DNA from: Diaporthe sp. PMI_573
Lineage: Eukaryota > Ascomycota > Sordariomycetes > Diaporthales > Diaporthaceae
DNA length: 64,000 nucleotides
Direction of reading: 5' to 3'
Assembly: GCA_021399435.1 (NCBI GenBank)
Contig: JAJTUP010000002.1
Span: 558,001 to 622,000 of the forward strand
The position numbers were made by a program, and so were the translations under genes. The notes under the pieces are model-generated. The model searched no databases and was not told the origin of the DNA. It saw only the letters and a program-made list of their open reading frames with translations. This document shows positions 11,901 through 24,814 of the stretch, piece by piece (position 1 is the stretch's first letter; each line of letters begins with the position of its first letter).

Positions 11901-12741
11901 TCCCATGGGTTATTTGGGTGGAAATATTGATTAGACTAATCTGACCCTACTGCTGAGTGTGAAGCCGAGGTTTCGCCAAATTATAGTTCGCCTAGCTCTT
12001 ATCGGGGAGACCAGCGAATTTACACAAGCTGCGTTTCGTGAGTTGAAGTTATCAGTCTGTGATATTGGTCCAGACCAGAACTTTAGGTCTTCTAGCAAAA
12101 CGGTCTCCACTGCATGAGACCAATGGCTGGGATGAAAAGGCTAATGATTTCTGTCTACCACAAAACATTCACACGTTACAGGTCGTTCTTGACTGGAGTC
12201 GCGGAGGAGTCCGGATTACAAAAAAGCCACTCAGGGTCTTTCTGCAAGTGAAATCGATTGCCCGCTATCCGTGGGTCTTCAAAGCTCATGGCTGCCAGAA
12301 AAGCTAAGTTGTCAGCTCCATTTCCAGTTGTGCTTCATTTGCATGTCATTCCGATTTTGGTGTGATAGCAACAGATTTCCTATTACATGTCTGGCCATAC
12401 TGTCTCAGTAGTCGCCTGAACACATGGCTGCCTGAGGTCAGACTGAGTAAACGCATCTTGCATTACGACACATTAGCTTGCGCCCATGCGAGATCTGGAC
12501 CGGGACTTGGATTACTATTGCAATTCCGAGCTAGGCAACAGCAACGTGTCCGGCTATCAAGCGCTCTCGGCTGATGAAACAGAGGACACTCAACGGCAAC
12601 TAATTGTGCTCACTGGACTTTGTGAAAGTATCGTTCATCCAAGGTTGCCAGTCTCTCAGCTCACAGCCCAATCTCACCAAGGGGCCAGGAGTGGATGGGC
12701 AAAGTGCCGTAAAATGTGTGAGGGTAGCATACAGCCTTGGA
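8947..12741. other. intergenic region without a supported gene
   Basis: Nearly 3.8 kb with only short, patternless frames. Composition is closer to AT/GC balance than in the genes. No tRNA or domain-bearing peptide was recognised. Confidence 0.45.
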
Positions 12742-13013
12742 CTTCACATACGTTACTACAGTAATACAGCCACATTCTTCAAAAAAAGACATTATACCAT
12801 AGGAGGTTATCCTGTAGGAGGAAGAACAGGAGGTAGGAATTCAAGAGGAAGGAGGTTGAGAGGTAGGAGAGTAGCTTAGGATCTTAGGATCTTGGCCTGG
12901 AGACGGTCATTTCATGGGAGCTTGAGCATTGAGCGCTGCTTACTTACTACCTGGGTGCATAGATGCTGTGGCCGCGTAGCAAACCCCCGAGAAAGACTCT
13001 TCTTGATTGTGAG
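12742..13013. repeat. degenerate dispersed repeat, copy A (LTR-like fragment)
   Basis: This stretch matches 43421-43650 in order over several blocks: cttcacatac at the left end, then taa(t/g)acagcc, then an A-rich patch, then ataggaggttatcc followed by a caggaggt block, then a gagcattgagcgctgc-like block, then a tgtggyccgcgtagc-like block and an acccccgag-like end. Between these blocks the two copies differ by substitutions and indels. Copy A carries extra GGAGGTAG-type units. Non-coding sequence, blocks in the same order and location in an empty region suggest a worn long terminal repeat or similar non-autonomous element. Its true ends, and any terminal TG/CA, cannot be fixed. Confidence 0.55.
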
Positions 13014-16000
13014 TCACATGCTTAGCATCCAGCCCGCAGTTTTGTAGAAACTATTTAGCCTGGCAAACCATAGGCTGTCTGATATTCGGATTGCAGGGCA
13101 TTGTATGTGACGCTGTGTGCCTCGACCAATCAGAGACACCCCTTCCTATTGTCCTCGAGCGACAATACTTAGGTAGAGGTGGAATCATCTGATCCCGTAT
13201 AGGAAGGTGGTGAATATTCGGACGCATTGCTGCAGTGGCAGAATCCAGTGCCAAAATATATTTAAACCCTAGCCCCTTTTCCTGTATTTCTTCCCTTCTT
13301 GCTTTTCGGTTCCACACTTCAAAGGAACTGGTCAGGCATCCCCATCCAGTGTCGGTAAGTTTGCCCTCGAATTGGGACACCCATTCCCTAGCAGCCGTAC
13401 CTATGTGCTTAACTAACGCTATCCTTGGAGGAGGCCGATTCGAATCCAAAGATGCCAGGTCCAGACTCCCACGGCCGTCGTCGCGCCACCAACGGCCAGA
13501 GGGCCAATCGCGGAAGGCATACCTACCGAGGCAACACGAGATACTGTGTTGTCTGGTATAAGGACAACGGTTCTGGATATTGCGGACCACTCCTTTAGAC
13601 AAGCGTTTTGGGGTGCCACCACCCGCAGCTTTGCGAACCGACTAATGCTTCCAATCATCCAGTTAGCATTAAGGGAGATGGTGGGATATATATGGGCCGA
13701 CTTGGCCAATCCAATACTCCGAGCTCGGCTTCCAGAGTCGAGTAGGGATGGATTGCGTCTACGAAATGCATTGGGGACTCTCCAACTTGGCCAGCGGCCA
13801 AATCTTACCTTTCCCATGTCCCGTGAGGGATGGCATGGCTTCACGGTGGTTGCGGAAGCCCATATCGATCGATGGCAATGGATTACAGACAGAGCCCTTG
13901 GGTTACCACCACCTAGGGTTAGGCAGAGGAGCGAAATACCGGCAGTCATCACCGGTAGATCACAGTAGAGTGCACCATCCCCTATTCAGCAGTCGCCTTT
14001 GCCAGATACCCGCAACCTCTCTCACCATGAGGGTAGTATCCGCGAGGATAGCGCTGATGATGGTAGCGATACTGATGCTCAGATCTGTGATCAGCTTGAG
14101 CAAGATGCTGCTACCTTACGTGAGCATGGATACGACAGCATTCACGACATGGGTGTAGACATTGGTCGGCGTTCTTCCATTAGGTTGCGATCGATGTCTG
14201 TGGGACCATACTTTCGGTACCTCTAAACGAGCGTGTCCCTTCTGGTCGCGGTGGCCGTCATCGCAACCCTGCCCCCGCTCCTACGACCACAGCTCCTGAT
14301 CCCAGCGGCTACTCCCCCCAACGTCGAATGATCGAGGACTTCATGAGGGACCCCAATATCCGGTCAATCTTCGCCAACCCTCGGCTCCCGGAGCAAGCTC
14401 CTCCCTCCACAGACACTCCCATCCCCGAGCCAGCTCCCGTCGCTGCGCCAGCCCAAGGGCACCTCCAGCAGATCCAGGCGTTTACACACAATCCTTCAAT
14501 TGTGTCCATCTTTGGAGAAGCGCCTTGCAATGTAGCCGGAGGAAGAGACAGCCAATAAGGGATCGAACAAATCGGACAGTGGCAACCGAAACATTCAGCT
14601 TCAGTTCACCATGAGCAACATGCCCAAGGCTGAGGATTACCATGCCTGTCCCTGCCCCAACTTCAGCTGCCCCAGCTCTAACTCCTGCCCCGGCACAGGG
14701 TTGTGTCATGGGGAAAAGGGGTTTCGTTTGGTGCGGGAGACCACTACACTGGTATCTACGTGTCCTAACAGGGAAGATTTCAGAGCTATGGAGATAGCTA
14801 GATAGTTGCCAAATACACACATCCTACCCTCGAGATCTCGAGTACTATAAAGCAGTGTATTATTGCCCCTCATACCGTCTCGTGAGTTTCAGGGAGGGTT
14901 TAGAAGGGTGTGGGCACTGGCGCCACAGTGAATGAAGTCAGTGTTTGAGCATAGAACATGCAGCAAAGCAGGTTGGGGTATCTGTGAAAAGATGTAAAAT
15001 CTGTTCTTGGCCGCCAGGGCGCTGTTCGTCAACTTATGTTTATGTGTCGCGTGTTGCAAGGCAAGAAACCGTAGCGCCTTCTTAATAAGTGGTTTCGTTT
15101 TTAATCCGTCTACATAGTGAGCTGTACGCGGTTCCTTTATACACTGGTGAACGCTCAAAGACCCAGTGTTAGATGACGCTTAATAACTTTTAGTAGAGTT
15201 TAAGTATACTGAACCGCCTCAAACGGTCATGCTAGGTTCAATTGAGTCTTATTTATGTTAGCAAGACTTGTATTAACCGGCGCATTCCTCTGTCGACTTG
15301 TGGCGGCGAGCAGGCACACCGAACTCCGTAAGCTCTGTCTCGCTCCTCCACCTCAAGCTATGTGACAAGGATCACTACTCCTCAAAGTGCAGGAGAAAGC
15401 TCCGCTCGACCTCTCGGATGGAAATTGCCGAGATTCACGGGCCGCCGGCGCGGAGATTGTCTTGGGCTGAGTAAGACTCCAGGTTGTAATTCGCAGTCAA
15501 AGAAGCCTAGCGGCTTTCAAGAGCGCATAATACATAAGCCTTGGCCACTTTTCTTCTCGATTGGTTGTCCTGGGCCATTTGAGTTCTCCTGGGGAATCCA
15601 TTGCCAGCTCAATGTCTCGGAAATCCAGTATCGTTGTCATAAAATGTGAAGCTGCTTGCTTCAAATTCCTGGTTCTTGGCAACGACTCCCACGAGATACC
15701 TTCTATTGTTTAAGTCGGAAATCGAGACCTTGTATATGGTCGTATGACTAACAAGAGCGTCTTGACAACTCGAATTTGTTATCTACCAGTCTTTAATGAT
15801 GACAAGGAGGGCTGGTACGTAGGTCGACACTTTCCACAGAAATACATTGTTAATGAATACGCAGATGGACATGAATATAAAATCACGAAGCTCTAACATA
15901 TTAATAGGAGTATATTTGAACCCATTCATACCGTACTAGCCGCACAGAGCCGAACACGATACGCATAGAGAGCATCACCACGTTCTGAAACAAGAGAGAG

Positions 16001-17611
16001 AATGTCGTCGATTAACGTTATATTCTGAGGCTTCATACACCAGGAGAAAGTAAGCACCAACACAAATTCAGTTTCAATAGCTGTGATCTCATGGCGACTA
16101 AAGGAATGACCTTTAGATTCTCTTAAACAGGGTCTGCTATTCGGGAAACCTGACGTTTGATTACCACAGAGAAGACTGACTCACTTAGGACTACTGGCTA
16201 TTAATACTCTGACTTAACAATGGTTGTGAGTTAAGGCTAATGTTTAATAGTACGACATAGTTCCCAGAGAGCGAAGTTACCCAGAACATTATTACCAAAG
16301 ACAGCACACTCTGCTATAATTCATGGTAGAACGAACGAAGCCAAGGTCGGAAGCCCATTTGCCACATCGAGGGCGCCCATAATGCGGCATGGTGGAATAA
16401 TATATACAAGGTGTTGCCACATAGAGGCCCTAATGCCTCAAAGTCGTACCTACTTGTGTGCCTAGTTCAATGCTGGATGCCTATATACATGGGACCTGCC
16501 GTCAAAAGACGGTGCTGCTCCGAGAGATTTATGTGGAGATACAAGTGTTCAATGCACTTCTCGTAGCACACGGATACTTGTCGTGGCCACATGTCGGTGC
16601 TCCTTCAAAGCTATAGCTGGTCGAACATGGAGCGGGTCACCAACCACATGGTCTACGCGTACGGTTTTCCTTAAAACCCCCAATGTCGAGGGATGGCAGC
16701 AAAGCATAGAAGAGGAGGACCAGTCTCTCAGCGACGAATGAGAAAAGTTTTCAGGTATGCATGGGTGCCCAAGCAGATGCTGGAGGCACTGGTAAGGGGC
16801 AAACATAATGGCCAGGCTGTCGATTCCCCCGGGGACGGACGCAAGCATCCCTCTCGATGGCATGCGTAATCCAGGTGCAGCTACGTTTCAGTGGGCCAAG
16901 AGGATCACAACAGGACAATTCACTAGTGAATCACGCAGGGTATCAAGCGATTGATTAAGTGTCGAGTCACCGGTGACGCCTGAGCCGCTCGTACTACGTG
17001 AGCACTTTGGGGTTGTTCAAAGGGGAGTTACCCCGGGGCCGCGAGCATGTCCGCGGCCCCAGGGAGAACATCCTCGAATCATCGCCGCCCAATGCGCCCT
17101 CGCAAACTCTTGCCTTGCCCACCTGACTGCCACAAGCAATCCGATAGCAGCAGACAGAGAAAAAAAGAAATTGAACTCCCAAATCCCGAAGAAGAAAGTG
17201 TGAAGGAGAACCGTCGCCTCGAACGCCGAGCATTCATTCGCCTTTTTTCGCCTTTCTGTTCACAAACCGAGGTCCCTCCCTGTTCTTTTCTTGCGCCTGA
17301 CGCGCCCCGCAAAATCCTCCAGCGATATGTGCGTGTTTGTGTGGTCCTGCCGTGCAGCGGACGAATGATCAGGCGTGTGGCTGCGAGATTCAGCCCGGCC
17401 GCATCAAGCCCCAAATGCAACGGTGCCCACCCAGCCCACCGCGAAGACGCGAAGAGGCGTGGGGAAGACCCCAAAAAAGTAATAATCGCCTTGCTTCGCT
17501 AATCACCCTGGGTCGCCAATGTGTCTTCCAAAACTCCTTGTCACAAATCCCAATTCAAAAGCAGCATTAGTGGTGGATTTGCGTTTTGTTTTGCCCGGGG
17601 GGCGCAAACTC
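13014..17611. other. decayed region with eroded reading frames; no intact gene
   Basis: The section 13448-14560 has patches that read like coding sequence but break by frame changes and stops: an Arg/Gly-rich frame from the ATG at 13451, a frame ending at 13968, one at 13999-14226 (acidic, ending GPYFRYL) and one at 14328-14558 with a Pro/Ala-rich segment after MIEDFMRDPNIRSIF. They may be remnants of a gag-like or unknown gene. From about 14.9 to 16.6 kb the DNA is AT-rich and lacks open frames, as seen in RIP-affected fungal DNA. Nothing here is intact. Confidence 0.4.
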
Positions 17612-18389
17612 TCACATCGAGTACTCGGGGTAGAGGTACGCGTCCAGGTCGCCGCCGACGTGCATGGCCGACATTGACGGGTCCACGTAGCCCCCGAGGC
17701 CGGGAGGCGGCGGCCCTGCTGCCGCGTACGAGGTGGGGATCTGCTGCTCGCTGACCGTCGAGGCCTTAAGCTTGAGATATTCGGTCTGCAGGTCGGCGTA
17801 CGCCTGGCTGAGGACGTCGTTGCGCGCCTTGGCGTCGTTGAGCATCTGCTCCAGGTCCTTGATCCGCTGGTCCTTCCGCTCCCGGTAGGCCCTTTGCGAG
17901 GCGCGGTTTTGTGCTCGGCGGCGCTGTTCGGGGGAGAGCTTGCATCAGCTTGAGATCTTCGACTGCGGAGTTTGTGGGGGATGCGGCGGCGGCGGCGATG
18001 TGTGATAGTGGCGCCTCGCGCTTTGCTGGTTGGTACTTACCGATAGGACTGAGGGCGGGGCATTCTTGTATCTGTTCTCTCGCTTTCTCTTCGCTGCGGG
18101 CTTGGTGGCTGATGTCTGGTCGTGTGGTGACGGACTTGCGTCCTCTCCTTCCGCATCCGGGCTCGGCATTGTATCTGAGCCTGAAAAATCCCGAGAAAAT
18201 GCCATGTCGTACTGCATCAGATCAGCGATGGGGTCGAGCTGGGACATAGGTAAGCACACATACGGGAGAGGTCGCAGAGCTTTGTGTCTCTGAGCGGCTG
18301 GCGTCGAGAAATTGGTCTCTGTCGCTGAATGTGTAAAGGTAAGAGTGTGATGGCGACGGGGCGTCAAGGAAAAGGCTGACGTCCTCCAT
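17612..18389 (-). CDS. bZIP transcription factor, Yap1/KapC-like basic region
   Basis: Three-exon model. Exon 1 is 18264-18389, exon 2 ends at 18041, exon 3 is 17612-17938. The last intron (17939-18040) has a GTAAGT donor. Exon 3 opens with LSPEQ and then the basic region RRRAQNRASQRAYRERK, running into a heptad region (DQRIKDLEQML...LSQAYADLQTEYLKLK). This is a fungal AP-1/Yap-type bZIP. The N-terminal part is acidic/Ser-rich with a basic patch (AAKRKRENRYK). The first intron starts at GTATGT (18263). Its acceptor is uncertain: an in-frame 25-nt version would include the peptide LDPIADLMQ, and an in-frame 52-nt version with a better branch site would skip it. A simpler alternative is a start at the ATG at 18247 (MSQLDP). 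It probably acts in the nucleus as a dimer; targets are unknown. Confidence 0.85.
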
Positions 18390-20880
18390 GTTATACGCTA
18401 TGGAGAGTGAGAAGGCTGTGGGCTAGGGCGGTGTGTTATAAATATCACAGGAGATTATAGAAGTGTGGTGAGAGAGATATGATGGAGGGAGGGGCAGGCT
18501 GGGCCTAGGGAACGGACGACGAGCTTGTATTATAAGAAGATGATGGCCGGGTCCAGGGAGGGTCAAAGGATGTCTAGAGAGCGGACTATCCATGGGTGCG
18601 GGAGGTTTGCACCTTCGCCTGGTGCAGACTTGCATATGCGAACTGAGGCAAAGGGAAATCACTGCTGTCCTGGTGTGATAGACACCGGAGCAATGGCACC
18701 AGTGACTTCACCATGCCGCTCTGGTTACATCGGTGGCCTGGCCTGCCATTACGGAGGGAGAAAATGACTGAACTTGCGGTGTCACTAATACCTCGATATT
18801 GTGGCCCGCCTGGTGGCCGTCGGTCTGCCAGAGCCGTGCACCAGCATCCCCATGTTTGGTGTGACACAGTGGCCATTCCTGAGCCTTCGTCCATGGCCGA
18901 GATAGGGCTGGGGAGGATGAGCCTGGAGCGCAGCACGGGTACATGAACCTGTGTACATTTGCCGACACAGTGCCCCCAGTTTTGCCAGTCTAAGCTTGTC
19001 CAGGGCGAAGAATCTTACTACTTGTCGTGCTGTGGCAGAGCCGTGCGGCGTGGAGTTTGCCGCTCATTGTGGGCCCTGTCAGCCTTGAAGATTGACATGG
19101 TCTGTATGCGCGTCGCAAGGACATAGATACGGATGGAATTGGTCGGCTCGCGCAGAAGGTGGGAACGTCCTGACAGAGCCCAGCTTGAAGGTCCCGTTGC
19201 GTCCGGTTCTGGGAAGAGCACCAGAGACGTTACTTGCGCACTTCTCCAAGGGACTCCCACGCATGGAGCTGCAGGGTGTAATTAGCTGAAAGGTCGGCAT
19301 CTCGGGAAGCGCATGCTTGGGCCAGCCTGGTCGTGGGATGTCCATGGGTGCTCAGGATACCGAAGACGACCATGCCCTGCAGGACGGTACTATGTACGAG
19401 GTGAGGTGAGTGGGGTGCCTCGCTACTACGCAGCTCTCGCCCAGGCTGGGAAGACGTCTGACGGAAGCGACAAGGGTGTCGGGCCAGGGGTCTTGACATG
19501 CACAGTCTGTAGGGCTAGACGCGCGCACGGTGGGAAATCTGACTCCCTGGGCCGCCATTCGACGGTCACTCCGTCCTGTCTCCTGCGTCGCCGAGACATG
19601 CAACATATGTCTCTCCGCTACTTTCTTCTTATTGCAGCCGTGCGTTCAACCTGATGGTGGTGGAGCGAGGAGATCTTCCCTCCATGGGAATCTTGGCAAT
19701 GCAACGGATACCCACTCGTTGACGCCGGGTCGGCGTCCCAATGTGATGCTTCGTCGACGAATACCCGGATGTTTGATTCCACGTGGATCTCGTGATAGCG
19801 CCAGGCTCGGATGAGGATTCGTAGGTGATGCTCATGACCCTTAATTCCGGGCTGTGCTTTGTTTCCAGCCGGCCGGATACGCGATATCGCAGGCCCAAGA
19901 AAAGGGCATGGCACGTGGGAGCCGTGGCCCTGCTAACCGCGGAGACAACCCAAGCAGCCTCAAGGTGGGCCCGCCTTGGTAGATCGTGACCCGACAATTT
20001 GGGTGAAGATGTCCCCAATGTCGCAATCGATGGAATGTCAGGCTCTCCGTACGCAGTATGATCTGCGCTGTCAACGGCAGATACCGGCCTGATTGGCAGG
20101 TCGGCATTTGAACCCGGTCTTCGACATTTTCTAGTCTGGGCCGTCGACCCATGGTCGCATTACTGATGAAGTGGCTCGGTGAGCTTGGGGTAATTTCGTT
20201 ATTCAATGTTGATCAATCATGGATCGCGACGTACTAAGCCGCAAGTCGACGCGGGACGTCGATGGTACTCTTGTTCAGCTCAGCTCATCTGCCGTTGACT
20301 CGCCAACCTTTCATTTGGGTCGCTTCGGCAGGGGAATGCCGCATGAAGTGGACACGTTCCTTGTGGAAACAAATTCCAGCGAGCATCGTTATGCTTTGGC
20401 GGCTGTGAGACCAACGATGGCGACGTCGGGAAGCAGCAGGAGGAGGACTGCGCTTCGAGCCAAATTTCCGCATCGGGCTGAAGCGTGGTAGCTCCCCCCT
20501 GGGCAGCCTGAGCGAAGGAACCGCTAGAGATGTCGCTCCGATTTTCAGCAGCGACAAGAATGCGCTTCCTCCCTCATGAAGCAAGGTCATGTGTCTGTAA
20601 AGGAAGAGGCAAGCCACGAAATGATGTGAGGAACTCCATAATTAGAATAATTAAGCTCCGGTGGGGACCAGGGCGGCGGGTAAAGTGGGTCCCGCCACGG
20701 GCAATGCCATAAGAAGGTTGGCACGAAGATGACGACCCTGGTGATACGATGTGTCGGGTTCCTGAACCGTCGTGGGTCAATGACGACGTGTCTCGATGGG
20801 TTGCGTTGTGCGTTGCTGGTTGTCGGGGCTGCTTGTGCTCGAACTTCGAAGGGAAGGCAGGTCCAAGCCCAACTCACGGA

Positions 20881-20920
20881 CCACCTGACCACCCGACCAC
20901 CCGACCACCAGACCACCCGC
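20881..20920. repeat. tandem repeat, five 8-bp units (ccacccga-like)
   Basis: Five consecutive 8-base units read ccacctga, ccacccga, ccacccga, ccaccaga and ccacccgc. This is an ordinary minisatellite in non-coding DNA. Confidence 0.8.
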
Positions 20921-21240
20921 CTCCCACCTGCCACCCTGCAGCGTGGAGGGGAGGGAAAACAAAGTTTCTGATCGACACTTCGATCTGTGCACAGACAAGA
21001 CCCGACTGATTGGTTCCTCCCCACCTCAGGGCAAGTCTCACAACGGCTGCTACCGTCCCGATATCTTGGCCCCGATCGCAAACTGTTGCTTCGTTCTTGC
21101 TCTGGCACGTCTTTTATCGTCACGGCATTTGACTCTTCTGCCGTCTCAAACCTCACTTTTCAACTATCAGATTTCCTGTCGCCGCAAGGAGAAGGCAAAT
21201 CCCGCCGGCCTCTCTCTGCGTGACCGTCCCCTGTCAGGCT

Positions 21241-21270
21241 GCAATGTTGCAATGTTGCAATGTTGCAATG
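21241..21270. repeat. tandem repeat, 8-bp unit gcaatgtt
   Basis: The unit gcaatgtt is repeated three times exactly, followed by a partial fourth. No gene is nearby. Confidence 0.85.
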
Positions 21271-24200
21271 GTGGTCCTCCTGTCTGCCGCCCAAATCTGC
21301 TGTCAGCAGCGCCGCGCAGCAAGCGAGGCTGTTGGTCCCAGAGGAGGGGGGGATGGCCCTCGCCGTTGGAAGAACCCGTCAACCTTCTAGACTACAGACA
21401 GCAGCCTCTCTGGCAAATCACGTTGCCCTTAGCGGCGGGTCTTGGTGATCCTCATCCCGGGACACTGTTCACAGGGTCCCTCAGACCAGAAATCTCACCG
21501 ATAGTCGCGACAGATATTGCCCAGTCACACTAGCGTGAACCAGTCATCTTTCACTCCATCTCACGCACCGTTCATTCCCACTCCTCAAAAGGGTCTTTTG
21601 CAGCAGGGGTATTGGGTCTCTTTGGGCACTATGCCACACCTGACAGCTCATGCTCTTCCATATCTGGGCACTTGTATAATTGGTTCACCCACCCCTCAGG
21701 GTATCAACCGAAGCTATCGTCATCCACACCGTCCTCCAAGGCAGCAGCATTTCGAGCAAATCCAAGCACCTCCTCCCTCCCGCCAGCACCCAACACCCAA
21801 CACCAAAGGGCCAAAACCTCTTCGGACCCCGCCGACTGCCATGCTTGGCTTTCAGATTCAAGCATGCAAGATAGATCTACTCTATAATCTGACACGCGGC
21901 CGCGAGCCCCCGACACTCGGCCCTAGAGCTTACGGCGTGATATGGAATCACCAGGGGCCCAAATCCGGGAGGATTCAGGGGCAGAATTACCCCAGGCCAT
22001 CAGAGGGTTGACGTTCAATTCCAGAACTCAAAGCATTAGTGCAAGGGAAGGGAATCTCGGCTCAGAGGAACACATCTCCCATCGCCTGAGGTTTTACTGC
22101 GTGGCGCTTTCACAAGCAGCGAAACCCACCGATCTGCCATGTAAACTGCATATCAAGACACATACTCGCCTTGCCCCCCACTCCCAATCATCAAATCATC
22201 AGGGGCCAACCAGAAAAAGCAGCGGGCACTGTGTTCCCACCACTCCGCGCCGGAAAGTCCAACTCGCCAGGCCTTCCTTGCACCAGATACGAGCGAGCGC
22301 GAGAGAGGGAGAGCGGGGAAGCGGTTCCCCTCTGGACAAGCTTTCTTGGGGCCACATGCTGTGCGAGGGCGCGAAGATCTGCCCACCCCCCCCCCCTGGA
22401 ACCCGCTGTCTTATATGAATAGGCCCTGAGGAACATACTGATCGGCGGCGTGCAGAACAGGTAGGTGTGCTTACTTAGCGATTGAGTTTTGCATTGCTTC
22501 TTTGCTCAAACCCTTGAGATTGCTGCCCAATGTCGATCTGGGACTGCGGCTATATACATTTTGGCCCGCCGATACCCGAGATATGTTTCTCACCAATGCG
22601 CCTAGTTTTGCATACGGGGCACAGCATAACTTTACAGCAGACATGTGATTGACTATGAGTGATTATGAGCCTTCGAACAAAAGCATGTTCAGTGTTGTAC
22701 CAGGATAATATACGTCGTCACCAGCTTCTTCCAAGCCTCTATGCTGTGAGATACAGAAATGGCGTAGGACACATTGCAATCTATATACTGCATAGCTAGT
22801 CAAGCATGGACCTTTCGAAGCGAGAGACAGTTCAAGCCGCGCTATTCAGCCGTGTTGACGAGATGCTGTAGTGTATAACGCGTGCTGATGGGAAAAGCAT
22901 AAACAAAGTTACGTTGCACGATACAGGGCATCTGGCATTAGCAGCTTACCCCGGACGTCCCAGTCCTGGGAGCTCCGCAAGACCAGCATCTCACCACCGC
23001 CATGCAGCATGGGGATCGATGCCGACCTGCCGACCTCCTCCACCTCCTGCTGCGCGAAGCCGAAATACGGAGCGACTCCCCAATATGGCAATTCCGCCTC
23101 CGTCGCCCCGAGATTCCACATGTGAGCCTCCTTCAGCCCTGGCCACCGCGAGGAAGGAGGCGGGGGCGGAGAGGGCAGAAAAGAGGGTGGCTTGCATGGG
23201 GAAAACTCTGGCGTTCAGGATCGAGACCCCGAGAGGCGGCGGCCACTCTATCTGTGCCTTAGCGGGACGCCTCTCCACGAGCAGCGTGATACCTACGGTG
23301 AGGGCCCTCTTCTCTATTATTAGCATATCTTGAACTGAAGGGACCGTCCTCGTGGTGAGTCTTGGGGCCCCGGACGAGTCTAAGCTTAATCGCAAAGGAG
23401 CGCTAGCAAGGGTTGAGCGGATTAATGTGGGTGATATCAAGGTCCCCTTGGTCTTTTGGCGCCGGCGACGAGGGAGACACGGACGGAACCGGGCCATTGA
23501 CCACCGAAGAGGCATGTCCTTGTCGTGTTCCTCCTATCGTCGTATCAAGCGCATGGCTGTATCTCGACACTGTTGATGGCGCAACACGCGCGCTCTCTAG
23601 AAGGAACTGCTCCCCTGCACCCCTGGCGCAGCTGCCAGCGCCTGCACGATTAACTACGAGATCCGCTGGAAGATCGTGGGATTAGGCCACAGTTTAGTCG
23701 AGATGCAATTTGATTGGAGAACCAGAAGCGGGCGTGGGGCGGGCGGCCAATGTGCAGCCAATGCGCTACACCACATGCAAATGATTCCAAAGAACGGCCC
23801 CATCGGCCCACTACCCTGTCCTTGCGCAGGACTTTGCGAAATACCTATTTTCCCTTTCTTCCACCTCTGTCTCTTTGCACGTTGCACGGAGGAGCCCACT
23901 CCCGTGGGCCCAGATCCTCCAAAATATGACCCTCCAGAGCGGGTACCCGTACCGAGTCCAGGGCTTCGGGGTAGGGGAATAGGTGATATCATGCCACCCT
24001 TACAGAGCCCCATCCCGCCCGTCACCCTGGGCTGCTGGCTGGTCACCGTATCACAAGCTTCCACCGCCAGGCTTGTAATGAATGTTCTGCAGGAGGGCAG
24101 CCACAACTGCAGCCATTCGTCGCCACGGCCGTGCCGACGGACACAACCTTGAAAACACGTGTGCACTACCCTGGACATGCATGCAATGCTTCTGAGGTCA

Positions 24201-24814
24201 GCGGTGTGGTTAACATTCCCACGCTTCGACTGCATGGTGCTTCCTCGTGATCCGGCGGGTGTTTTTCGGGAACTGAGGCCCGTGATGGCTCCTTGGTCCT
24301 ATCTGGGACATCTCGGGTCGGTCTTAGATCGCGCTTCTGGGGGACCGCCACAGTCTGCGATTGCGTTTCGGACATGAGCCTATGGAAATAGCCGCACATT
24401 CAATCCGCGCTCGTGATTGGGTTGCCAATAACACCAGTGTCTCGTCTTGATATTTCGTGAACCTCAGTGTCCTGCACCGGTAACCAGAATGGTCTGATGG
24501 CGATGCGAGTGCCTCGAGCAGAACCGGATGCCTGGGGATGATGGCCATACACCCTGGCACGTAGCTGATGCCATATGCCCACCCTGTTGGACAACATACA
24601 GTAGATGCGATGGAACGTTTCACACAATTCGGGTTTTCTTTTCTCTTTGCAGATTGCCACCGTTGCGCTCGAAGCCATCGCTGCGCGAGCTGAGGGCGAA
24701 GGTCAGTGACTCATGCTCTGCCTTTGATTATGACCTCCTAGGTTTCTGGGAAGGCGAGACGGAAAAGCTTGGCCCAGTGTAAGACTCGCTCTCGACATGA
24801 GCTCATTCAACAGG

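Larger units (their letters stand above)
18390..24814. other. long region without a supported gene
   Basis: About 6.4 kb. Several open frames of 150-200 codons exist but lack domains, periodic third-base bias or neighbouring splice signals. The stretch 22.9-23.5 kb on the minus strand has coding-like GC patches in more than one frame and could be a broken gene. Tandem repeats sit at 20881-20920 and 21241-21270, and an 11-C run at 22386-22396. Confidence 0.45.

Noticed and set aside
13425..13450. tRNA B-box-like sequence gattcgaatcc
   Set aside because: No complementary T-stem and no A box upstream.
20881..20920. Direct repeats considered as a CRISPR-like array
   Set aside because: Units are adjacent 8-mers without spacers and the host is eukaryotic.
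20943..21533. 196-codon plus-strand frame
   Set aside because: It runs through the (gcaatgtt) tandem repeat and lacks any recognisable domain.
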